From contig JAQGDQ010000081.1 of NCBI GenBank assembly GCA_030141605.1, positions 573,945-637,944 of the forward strand: 64,000 nucleotides of DNA. Direction: 5' to 3'. Origin of the DNA: Tubiluchus corallicola. Its lineage: Eukaryota > Priapulida > Priapulimorpha > Priapulimorphida > Tubiluchidae. Within the stretch, counting starts at the first letter, position 1, and the number at the start of each line of letters is the position of its first letter. Positions 22,371 to 33,174 of the stretch are shown here, in pieces. Under the pieces are notes generated by a model. It worked only from the letters and a program-made list of their open reading frames with translations. It was not told where the DNA came from and made no database searches. The position numbers were made by a program, and so were the translations under genes.

Positions 22371-25300
22371 TTACTCTGACGTTGTTACACTGTTGTTATC
22401 CGTCGCAGTCGACGTAACTAGATGCTCCATTGACTGTGTCGCCACTTGCTCCTGGTCAGTGACCATTTGCAAAGAACTTGGCGTGGAGTGTGTGACAACA
22501 AGCGGAGACAACGTGGAAGTGGAAGTGTTCGCTTGTAACCTGTCTTTGTAAGAGGGATGAGTAAAGTGAGGCAGCCAACATGGCTGAGAAGAGTTGTCTG
22601 CAAAGGAAACAACACCTTTCATAAAAAGTGGCTTTATAATTTGACTTTTCAATACATGGTGCATGTCTATCATCAAATATCAGTTCCCCAGTTTAACAAT
22701 TTCAGTCAAAAAGTTATCTAGAAAACTATTGTATAACCACTAACATGTGTTTGCTGTATTTTCAATTTTTAAAACCCGTTTATTTACATTCCATCACTGT
22801 CTCAAGATTTTTGGCTATTTAGTTATAAATACCTCTGCTGGGCCACCTAATAACCTTATACTTACTGTTAGCCGTAGAAATGGTAATGGGAGACCCATTA
22901 TTGGCACTGAGAGCTAGAACACGTTGCTCGGGACTATCTTCTTCCATGCTGGCCGAACTGCTAGATGATAAACTAGAAACAATGAAAAAGAATGAGTGAA
23001 GAAATGTAAAAAATATATAAGAAGGTACTATACATAATAGCAAATCGATTTCTACTCTGAGGAGAAACAATCTCTTAATTCTGCCAAACATGAAGCAAGC
23101 ACAGTTTCTGCACTTTCCACAAGCCAAGTCAAAATCAAGTGTGGTTTCTTGCACAGCAAGAACAGTTCTAATCCTGTTCATTATATGGCTTCTTGCTTTC
23201 AAAAATACCCATCATCTAACACACCTGCATTAAACAGGTAGTAAATGTCTTTAATTTTGTTATTTTATTTTACTTTTTCGGTGAGCGAAACAGCCAAATA
23301 AAATACAAATCCAAAAACGTTACAATACACTACTAATACTAGGAATGCTAGGAAATCGAGAAGGCACAATTTCTCCCAAAATTATAAATGACACACAGTG
23401 TTTACTGTCTCTGAGACTACAATCAATGAGTAAAAAACCATGTCAAAACACTGCCAAAATGTATGCAGCATGACAGCTGCAACAAATGTGCAAAGCCGTC
23501 AATATGGCAACATGACAACAACATTTTCACAGCCACTGACATGCTGCAGAGATGCAACATCCAGCAGCATTTTGCATTTTTTTCCATAGATTGCTCCAAT
23601 GCATGAGTATAGTTCATACTGCTGGGATAGAACGTAGTTTTGCTGTACTAAGGCGTTTAGCGGAAAATGGTGATGAATTTGCTTTAAAGGAAGAAAGGAT
23701 GATTCATATACTACCCCATTTTCAAGTCCGACGAAAAGTACACATGTTAACACAATTAATACTGCAAAGGTGTTTCTGATATTTAAATAATAGATTAAAA
23801 ACTTTTAGAGCCCAACTATTGATGACATCAGAAACTAATACAAGTTTCAACAGCAAAAATATTGAGCATGTTGCACGTGTTTTCAAAAGCGAAAATTGAA
23901 ATACAGTGCTACTGTGAGATTTTTAGTGTGTTATACTAAAACTAGGCAAGTTTTAAGATAAAAATTCAAATTTCGAATTCACCGCTGTGTTCATGCATCA
24001 GCTGTTGAACGTGTGTAGTTCATCACAAACTAACACATCTGAACTGAGAGGTACAATACCTGTTGCAATGCACTTCCAAAATGCAGGCGCTAGTGCCCTT
24101 CTAACTAGCGAATGGCGAAATGCATGTAACAGCAACGAAATTGTGTTTGTGTGGTAATAATTCTTTTACGCAAGTCATTTTTGAAAAAATAGTATGTTTC
24201 CTTTCAATGTTTTAAAGAGTAGATTGTTTTGACCCAGTTTAAGACTGGGTCCGGTTTGGCTTTAACTTTCATTTACCTGTGGGAGACAGGATGCGGTATA
24301 TAAGAAATTCTATCAGCATAAGCACCAGGACTGTTGCAAATTTTCTTCGGTGGGCTCATACAACTGCGTGGGTCATCATGATCACTATCAACTAAGAAAA
24401 ACAGACAAATAAAAACTTTAACACAGCACTCCTGTAATATCCTTTTCTGCACAAAAATAGCAGCTAAAACACTTTGTGTGTATGTGTGCGTGCATGTGTG
24501 AGGGTGTGTGTGTGTGTGCATGCGTGCATGTGTGTATGTGTGTGTGAGAGAGAGAGAGGATGTGGTTGTATGTGTATGCATGTGCATGTATGTTTCAAAG
24601 GGAAGAAGAGAGGACAGGATAAGAGACAAGAGAGAAGAGACGAGGAGCGCAAATGAAGAGAGAAAAGGAAAACACAGACGAAGGAAAAAACGAAAGGAGT
24701 CAAGAGGAGAGGTCAAAAGGAAGCAGAAAAGATGGCAAAGATCCAGTATTTGAACCCGAGTTTAGCTCCTTAATAATGCAATAAACATCATAACAACCCA
24801 AGCTTAAAGTTTTATCAGAAATTTTACTTATCTTTGGCATTTCTTAGAATGTCACGTTCAATATAAGTATCAAATGATGCCTCTTGTTATGCTTATGTCT
24901 GTACTATCCAGTTACATGTACACTGCCAAACGTAAGTCAAGCTGCCACCAAACTGGTAACTCGAAAGTGTTAATTACAATCACAAAATATTAAATTTTCC
25001 TCTTTTTTTTAATTGCAAACATACATAGCAATACTTTGACTCAAAGCACAAAAAGACGCTCTTCATAAATATAGATCAGTTTATATTTCTTTATATTGTC
25101 AATAAGATCAATAATTTGTTTTTGGTGAGTGAGTGGGGCACAATGGGATGGTGATGCAGGGCCGTTTTACCAGGTGGCACAATTACTTTAAATAACCAAA
25201 AATTTTCTTTTTTAATTATGTAAGTTTTTCAGACAAGTACATTTAATGCAAAGTAATATTGCTTTGCGTGTGAAGTTTTTTGGGATATACTTTAAAATAC

Positions 25301-28300
25301 CTTTTCTCTCTCCCTTTAAGCTGCTGACAGCATTTTAAATAAATGTTACCAGCTTAGCATATTTTACCCAAAACAACAAATGACAAACAAATTCAAGGTG
25401 TTACCTTTCCGTTTGACACCTGCCAATGCACTCGGTCTAATAGGACTTGAGCTTCTTCTAGTAAAAGACTTCCGAGTCGGACTCGGACTTGGGCTAGGAG
25501 AAAAGGAAGATGCTCTCACAGGTGCACCCATTGAAGGTGAGAAGCATTGCTGAAATGCAGGAAAAGCATGAACAACACTTTCAACAGGTGAAGCTCAATA
25601 ATGAATGAAAATCTTAAGGATATTATGCACATAGATTACTGCTTCTGCCCTGTTCCATTACAAGAATGAATTTTATTTTTTTATTTAAACATGTCACACT
25701 GCATGAACTTTTTTGCTGTGTAGACGAAAGCTATCCCTAACAAGCTGGCCAAGCTTATGTCAAAATAGATTGCTCAGTAATCTTGATTCTATCTATCATT
25801 GACTATTACTATCTCAATAACACTGCTAGGCTTGGGATCCGTGCGCCCACGCATGAAACAACAAAACCTTAACCCAACTCCAGGATTCCAATAGTAAATT
25901 ATGTGACACTATAGAAACCCAAAACCACATTTTACACATAGTTTACAGGGCAGTTGTACCTGCCTTTTATGATTTTAGCAATCAGAGTACAGTGCCTATA
26001 AATATGGCATCACACTCAGCAGCGGCATAAAGCAACACTAGAGCAAAAAACACTAACCACAGAAGAGCTTACTAAATGAAAAATGAATGATTCAGATTAA
26101 CGGTGATTGCCTTTTGTAGTACACTATACTGTATAGCAGTGGTGTTGATAACAATAATTTTAATACAACTCACTTTGCCGACACAACGCGTAGGTGACGG
26201 TGAGCAAGACAGGGCGTTATGCGACCACGGCAATATGTGCAATGGCTCTGTGACTGGCTTCGAACGATTCTCGTTATTTTCTGCTCCATCGTCTAGGTGA
26301 AGCTCATCACACGACCTTGAAATCTGTATAGCAGAGCGCAGTTCCCTAATAAAGAATAAACAGGAGTTTTAAACAGCTACTAGTATAAGCTTCTCCATTT
26401 TTCTTGCAATGAACTTTACAACCAAAAAAACATTTCGGATAATGTGTCATGAAAAACTTTTGTATAATAAATGTGTACACTGGTTACAGTACTAACGCAG
26501 ACACCTATAAAAATTTCTGCCAAACTGACACAAAATAACATAACATTAACATTTACTGACTTTCCGGGGACTTCTGTGGCAGAACCCACACTTGCAAAAA
26601 TAGAATCATAATAGAGTAAAAGAGTAAAAATAGAGTAACTAACAGAATAATAAGGTTTTCTTCTGAACTCACTAACAGATACTTTTCATCGACAATGTTA
26701 TTCTTGAACAGTGAAAGTATGGTGTAAAGGCAAAAAGTTACGCAAATTCAGCTCGATAACTGCTACACGTTACATACTTTCTTATCTCAATTATTAAAAC
26801 CATCTCAACAGTGAACTACAGATAAACCATATTTTAAACTTACATGTAATAGCAGCAAGATACTTTATCCTTGATATTGTTAAAAACTGAGCTAAGAATG
26901 AAATAGGGGTACCTTTCGTGGTTGACTTCTCTTGCATTGCTCAAATCCATTCCTTCTTCTTGCTTAATCTGGCTCACCCGTGAAGGTATTCGAAGTGTTG
27001 GCGACGGCTGCAACAAGCATTAAGGAAATTAAATATATATTTTTTGTGAGTCTTCTGTGTAACATGAAATTCAACTTCTGTTACAATATCAGTTTCGTCT
27101 AAAGTGTGTAACACAGTTTGACTCAAAAATGTTAACTTAAAGATTTTTTGAAGCACTGGTGGGTTAATCTATTTTTTACTCTCAAACATTTAAGTTTTAC
27201 TGTTTTTAAAATGAACACAATGAAATTATGCACACAGTACAAAACCCCATTTTTCCAAATAATCACAAATGAAATACTATACCATAATGATAAAACACTA
27301 TATAGATAAAAATTAGAAAGTAACGAACGTTTGTCCCGGGTCCTGCACTGAAACGACGTGTTCGATTAGGATAAAAGGCACTCGTAGACACAGCATGAAT
27401 CTCACTTTCTGAACTACAACAAACAGTGTAAATAAAATGAATATGAGGGCACTAGAGTAGAGCATTCTCTATCAGAAAGTGAATCAAATTTTTGATTTTC
27501 GAACTCAAATCAAACTGATTTTCAAGATTTCAAATCCAAATTGAAATTGAATTCAGTTCCAGAAATTTTTGAATCATTAAATAAAAAGCAATCCCGCAAA
27601 AAATATCAGATCCTGCATATTACTTGATTTTATTCTGCAGTTAAAACACTAATAATTTGTTTAAAAATTATATGCAGAAGCAGCAGTTAAATTTTGCCAA
27701 TTGCATAATATTTCAAACATTGTCATGATAAAGAACATGTGTAGTTGAAGTGCTGAATTATTCGAATCTATAATTTTACATTCGAATCAAACTCATACTA
27801 AAAAAATTTATTCAAATCAAAACTTGAACATTCGATGCTCACCTCTAGTAGGCCAAAAGAAGAAATTTAAAATTGATCATTTTAAGTAAGGTTAAATTTC
27901 CATTTTACATATGATTTGCAAAATAAATTTCTAGATCTGCCAAGTTTACATTGAACTGTAAAGCATTACATGAACAAAACTGAAAACGTGTACATGCCAA
28001 AGATTTGAAGAATTTAAGAAGGAAAATGTGCAAGACGTTTTCATTGTACAGAATAAGAGCAGAAAAAATTGTGACTGTAAATGTGCTATAATTATAATGC
28101 TTTATTCTCATTCATAATTAAATCAGTTATAAACTTAGAGCAGAATGCCAAATGTATATTCTGAAAAACATCACATTGTATCCTAAACACATGAACCAGC
28201 CAGCAGGAAACAAAACACTGCCTAGTATCAAAGTACACTCTTAGCATAGTAAATTACAATTTCACGAATGCTTCAATCAATAATTTCCATGACAGCAAAT

Positions 28301-28868
28301 TGAAAATTGATTACTATATTATTAGTGGTCCCCAGTCCCCATTCAAACATTTAAAGTGGATTTTATGTAGCATGCAGATAAGGATGTGTTTTGGGGGGTG
28401 CGGAATACATAAAATCGTTGTTTTCAATGCACCCATTTACGCAAATTGCATGTGTTATTCTTTTTCTGCAGACTATTCCACAGGCTGTTCCGTAGGTGGA
28501 AAACGCATCCGCATGCTACATCCCGTCCCGATGTAAGGTTTATTAATTGCCCCACCCTCCGTGTTCCAAAAGTGGTGTGCAAGCTGCCAAGGAGTGCCAA
28601 CTTTGCCGAGTAACATGAACCAGAGGCTGCAATATGAATAATATAAACATCGTTGTCAAGAAAAGCAAACTTGTGTTTCATATAAGTTTTCTTAAAAATA
28701 ATCATTCATGAGAAGGCTAAACAAAACAAGTATTTACCAGGAGCGAGTATGACCAAGCAGATTGATCATGGGAGCACTATTTGACCGTTTTAAGTTTGAG
28801 CTCAGACCACCATCGTGGCGGCTATCATCACTGCATGAAGAGTCGGATGAAGAACTGTCAACATCCAT
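22371..28868 (-). CDS. PABIR1: PABIR/FAM122-family PP2A-B55 regulator, complete, eight exons
   Basis: Coding exons (minus): 28868-28738, 27413-27329, 27007-26913, 26345-26174, 25549-25405, 24391-24277, 22972-22866 and 22597-22371. All phases join, giving 358 aa. The family hallmarks appear in order: KRSNSAP (27-33), a 14-3-3-type site equal to the Chk1 target Ser of human FAM122A; SRVSQIKQEEGMDL (81-94), the short motif that docks on PP2A-B55; NHERELRSAIQISRS, the inhibitory helix; SPSPTRCVGKQCFSPS; and a basic TRKSFTRRSSSPIRPS segment ending VKRK. The C-terminus is Ser/Thr-rich. Family members inhibit PP2A-B55 and are controlled by Chk1 phosphorylation in the nucleus. The start ATG is the first in frame after an upstream stop. 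The donor of exon 2 (GTTCGT) is weak. The symbol is by family; vertebrates have PABIR1-3 and orthology is not assigned. Confidence 0.9.
23814..24138 (-). repeat. Dispersed repeat of about 330 bases, copy in a PABIR intron
   Basis: The reverse complement of this stretch matches 29154-29490. Shared strings include gctgttacatgcatttcgcc, gcactag-gcctgca and ttcaattttcgctt, with diverged sequence between. It lies in the intron between exons 22866-22972 and 24277-24391. Confidence 0.7.
24470..24740. repeat. TG-rich microsatellite followed by a polypurine tract
   Basis: About 24473-24560 is mixed (TG)n with tgcatg variations and a short (GA)n run. About 24598-24735 on the plus strand is almost all A and G. 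It sits in a PABIR intron, where the transcript would read (CA)n and polypyrimidine. Open frames here are low-complexity artefacts. Confidence 0.9.
27453..27847. mobile_element. hAT-type MITE, diverged copy in PABIR intron 1
   Basis: The ends tagagtagagcattctc and gatgctcacctcta are diverged versions of the inverted termini of the element at 35637-36074. The interior is likewise rich in gaatc/ttcgaa blocks. No clear target-site duplication survives. It ends about 40 bases from the exon 2 acceptor. Confidence 0.65.
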
Positions 28869-29153
28869 GTCACTGGTTGCTATAGTTACTGTTACAGCAT
28901 CATTGCTCCATGCCAGTCAGCTCAGCCAGTAAAATATTAGTCACAAAAGTCTAGAAAAAAAGTTTTTATAATAACTGCAACACATGATGGAGGAAATGTC
29001 ATCCACCATTAAAAGAAAACCTTATACAATCTTAAATTATGCCTCAAAACAATCAATCCTGCAAAATATTGAGGGGAAATATACTATTTTTCAAGAATGA
29101 TTTACGTGAAAGAATTATTACAATAGAACGGTAACTTTAGGTCTGCACGGCTA

Positions 29154-29490
29154 CTTCATCGCTGTTACATGCATTTCGCCATTTGCTAGTTAGATAGGCA
29201 CTAGTGCCTGCACCTAGCAAACAATGCATAAAAACTGTACCTCTGTACCTCTTAGTTCAGAGAGGTGTTTGGTTGTGACGTAGCATACACGTTTAAGAGC
29301 TCATGCGCACAGCAGCAAATTTCAAATTTGAATGTTAAACTTCAAATTTGGCGAGTTTTTGTATATCACCCTGAATGTTGTACAGTAACACTGCTTCAAT
29401 TTTCGCTTCAAACTTCAATCAGGAGCAACATGCTCATAGAATGTTTGTGTCATTGAAAATTACGTTCAGTTGTGATGTCATCATTAATTG
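29154..29490 (+). repeat. Dispersed repeat of about 330 bases, upstream of PABIR
   Basis: Inverted partner of 23814-24138. The region continues to tgtgatgtcatcattaattg, which matches the other end of the intronic copy. No coding potential was recognised in either. Confidence 0.7.
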
Positions 29491-29903
29491 AGCTCGCCAG
29501 CCATTAATTAAGTTTTTAGCCTAATACTTAATTATTAGAAACACTTTGGCATTAATTTATTAAAATGTATGTGCGCCTAGGCTACTCCACTTGAAATCAG
29601 TTTGTTGCGAAAGTCATGAAGTGCTAAAAATGTCTGAAAGTTCATAACACTATAATTAACAGCGCTTTTTTGTTACTTTTACCTTTTTCTCAGCTTGAAT
29701 CGAAATATTGCATTACTTATTTTCGCATGTGTTACTAAGAAAAACTGTTCATTGTCTACCTACAGCGGTGTAATAATTGTAAAAGTACGATATATATTAT
29801 GTTATTTGGTACACTTTGCATATTTTGATAAACTTACATGCGTTTTGTACTTATGAAATTTCTCTTACAAAATGGGGCTTCACATGGACTGTATTATTTA
29901 TAT

Positions 29904-29990
29904 ATACACACACACACACACGCATGCACGCACACAAACACACACACACACATCCACACACGCACGCATGCACACACACACACACATATA
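29904..29990. repeat. (CA)n microsatellite
   Basis: Mixed (CA)n with cgcatgcacg interruptions, flanked by tatata on both sides. Confidence 0.95.
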
Positions 29991-32709
29991 TAATGATGAT
30001 GTGAATATAACATTTGTGGTCAAGGAGAATCTTTAAAAATTAGAATTACGTTCAGTTATTAATAAAGAGTTAGTAGGCAGGTACAGTATTACAGCAATGG
30101 AATTAAGTAAATGTGCAGCAATGTACTGACAGAAGTACCTGTACTGGGCGTCAGAGAACACAGTACTTAACTTAAATAGTACATGCTGAAAGAATTTCTT
30201 TACTTAGTAAACTTGTAAAGTAGAAGTAGTCTTTTAGCTCAAAAGTTACTTTATAATTCAGCTCAGTCCACAAACAAGTGAACTTCAATGCTTTCAGCCT
30301 CTTCTGCTTATGGCTTGCTTTGATAGCTATGATTTTTAGTTTTCTTACCAGCTGAAATAATTCTTGTCTTAACATCACTACAGCCAGGCATATTTAATTA
30401 TTAGTTTTTACTCATAAAACGACATGCAAGTTAACACTGAAATAATCGCATTATACTACATTGCTACATTCTTCTACAGTGATTAGATCATTTTGACAGT
30501 GACGCCGAAAACAAAGGTAAACGTCTGGGGAGGCAGACCCGGCCCCGCAGTGTTAACATGTTATTAACAGAACAATAGGTTAACCCGGCAAATACTAAAA
30601 GAGCTAAAAAGCTGCACATAATAAAACACAAAGATTTGGAGTAATTGTTAACATAAAAGCGTATACTAAAAAAGTTAACACACCGAATATGTGTGTATAA
30701 TATTTTTTAGTAAAAGGCACAATGATAACTCTCTGAAAAATCCACATAAGTGAACTGGCAATATGCAAACTTGAAAAAATCTTTTACGTAGTTCATTTCA
30801 GGCAACATTTCTTTTCTGATACAGCAGAGTTTGCCTATGAGTTTATAAATCTCAAAGTGGATACGGAAGTCGATTGATATAAATAAAATCACATGTATTA
30901 TAATATTCAAGTTAGTTACTAATTATTCTGTGTTTTGTGCAGCATTTGTTCAATTCAGTTCATGCGTTAGCAAAATGAGCTTTGACTTAACTACAACTAT
31001 TAGTCTATTAAAAAGCATTTCAATAAAATAATACACAAATACATGCAAAAGAGAAAAACAATTAATAACTAATCTTAGTAAGATAAAAATATATCACATA
31101 CGATGTGTGCATTTTTTTGTAAAAGCCAGAGTGGGCAGCAAAAGACCATGAAGAACCATGAGACTTCAGAAGTGCTTCTTCCAAAAACAATTTTTATAGG
31201 CACTTATAAAATATGTTTATTAAAAAATGCAATTTAGTACCCTTTCTTGTCAGACTCTAGGACAAATAAACTAAACTTGTTTATAATAATTAAAGTAATT
31301 GGAACAGAATGAAATACATTTTCACTATTAAATTAACTTAAAAACAGCACTTACCATAACCAAAGAGGTGAAAATGCACGTTTCTAAAAACTAGCTGATA
31401 GAAATCATCACATTAATGCAAATAGCCATGATTCACCAGGTTTCAGGGCTACCGTCACCAAATTAAGTCTAGTGTGATTGCTGCAATATTACCATTAAAA
31501 TCACACTTCTATGATACTGAATGAAAAAAAGTGCATCACTGACTGGCATGTTCCCAAGGCTAGACCTGATAGTCAAATATACAACGTATGGTTCACTCTC
31601 GTGTAAATTTTTGTTTTTTTGTACCGTGTAATGATATGCTATAATTTATAATATGCTATTTATTTTTGTCAAAATTTTTATAAACAAAGAAAAACAAAAT
31701 AACTCTTTAATATTTACTGTTAAACAAGACTGGTTAGATCTTGTTTATAATGATTTAAAGAACACAACTATAATGAACTCATTAAGTTCAGATACGAGAA
31801 AATTAATACAATTTCAAAACACAATTAAATAAATAATTAACAATAATAACAACATTATAAACGATAGAAGCTGGAAGAAACTAGTTGCTATAATTCACCT
31901 TATTAGCAGTCAACCAAGTTAAATCATCTGTGAACTTGTGAGAGCCTAATTATGAGTAACATGATCAGATGTCAGTTTTACAGAACATAAAGTGTGTTTT
32001 GCGATAATGTAAATAATTGTGCCAGAAGGAGAAAAAAGCAACACACATCACAATTATGATAACAATTAGCAAGAACAAGAAACTAAAATCATTTGCTGAT
32101 ACTATTAATCTTTATATCAACTCATCAAGATTTCTATAAAAATACTTAGCATACTTAGAACATTGTCCAAATGTAAAAATCTCGATATCTTAGAAAAACA
32201 GAAAACAAACTTAATTGTGACAAATTAAGGATAGATATTGTTTTAATTCAGGAAACAATATTGAAATACATGATATTTAAATAAACTTATTAACTACTAA
32301 TGATAATCATAACTGATAACTTTGTTAAAAACTCAAAACTGCATTAATGACTATAATTATGTAGATAACATAATTAGTTGCCAAACTCGAGAAGTCATAA
32401 GTTGAGAAAAACTAGAAAAATGAAACAATCACTATATGAAACTGTTCAAAGTAACAGTACATAACAGTACTGGTACATGACTGTGCATGCACTGGAACAT
32501 GCACAAACATTTTCAAGTAATTTTCTTGTAATGAACTGCAGGGTCAGAAAGTTTCAATTTTCTAACAAAATTGTAATACCTCATGATCACAACTCTCCAA
32601 ATAATATGCACTTTGCTAAATATCACTATGGAGAAAAACCACAAGTATGATAAGAAAAAGTTAAAACGACACCCATATTAACTAACATACTAACACACTC
32701 AACTCAATA

Positions 32710-33174
32710 TTATAAATCCTCACTCTCTGCATCACTGCTACTGTCCATATGTTCTCCTTCATAATTACTACTATCGTCAACTAGTTCAGTTTGAGCATTG
32801 CCGCTACTGTTACTTGTTGAAGGACTATTGTTACTTTCATCACTTTGATTATCACCTGCAGCCAAGTCTGCATCATTATCCATATCCATATCATTTTCCA
32901 TATCTGTCACAAAGTAACTTCTCAGCGACCGACGAATCCTATTAATTTCTTCTGCTTGAGTGCCTGCATAATGATGGTACATCATCTTCACTCCCGTAAT
33001 GACCGACAACTTCAGACGAAGGTTGTAGCGGAACGCATTCTTCTTCGATTTGACCGAGCGTTTGTAAAGTGTCTCAAGGTCATTGATTTGGTGATCAAGG
33101 ATGATTATTTGCTGGCACGCCTTGTCAAACTTTCTCTCGGCTTCCTGCAGCAATTCTAGTTGTTGCAAATCCAT
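32710..33174 (-). CDS. Unrecognised 154-aa protein, N-terminal coiled coil and acidic Ser-rich tail
   Basis: The ATG at 33174 is preceded by aaattttgcag, a good acceptor 10 bases upstream, so a 5' untranslated or further coding exon is likely. Residues 1-45 (MDLQQLELLQEAERKFDKAC and on) look like an amphipathic helix or coiled coil. Residues 46-85 contain a compact basic/aromatic block (KKNAFRYNLRLKLSVITGVK, then MMYHHYAGTQAEEI) with the look of a folded conserved domain. From about 90 to the end the protein is acidic, rich in Ser, Asn and Asp, and ends SSSDAESEDL. I do not recognise the family. Normal codon use and the domain-plus-tail composition argue for a real gene. It lies upstream of PABIR in the same orientation, 3.8 kb away. 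Confidence 0.7.
   Translation of the reverse strand: MDLQQLELLQEAERKFDKACQQIIILDHQINDLETLYKRSVKSKKNAFRYNLRLKLSVITGVKMMYHHYAGTQAEEINRIRRSLRSYFVTDMENDMDMDNDADLAAGDNQSDESNNSPSTSNSSGNAQTELVDDSSNYEGEHMDSSSDAESEDL

Larger units (their letters stand above)
28869..32709. other. Intergenic stretch upstream of PABIR, no gene recognised
   Basis: 3.8 kb of AT-rich DNA between the PABIR start and the stop of the unrecognised minus-strand gene. It holds the inverted partner repeat (29154-29490) and a (CA)n tract at about 29904-29990. PABIR may have a 5'-UTR exon in it. I see no coding frame with splice or domain support. Confidence 0.5.

Noticed and set aside
22819-23202. 127-codon minus-strand ORF
   Set aside because: Only 22866-22972 is coding (a PABIR exon with matching phases); the rest reads through intron on both sides.
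24273-24753. Several overlapping ORFs with Cys/Val, His/Thr or Arg/Glu runs
   Set aside because: They translate the (TG)n and polypurine repeats inside a PABIR intron; only the end at 24277-24391 (minus) is a real exon.
24740-24775. tRNA-like B-box (ggttcaaat on the minus strand)
   Set aside because: No matching A-box or acceptor stem could be found at tRNA spacing; at most a SINE or tRNA relic.
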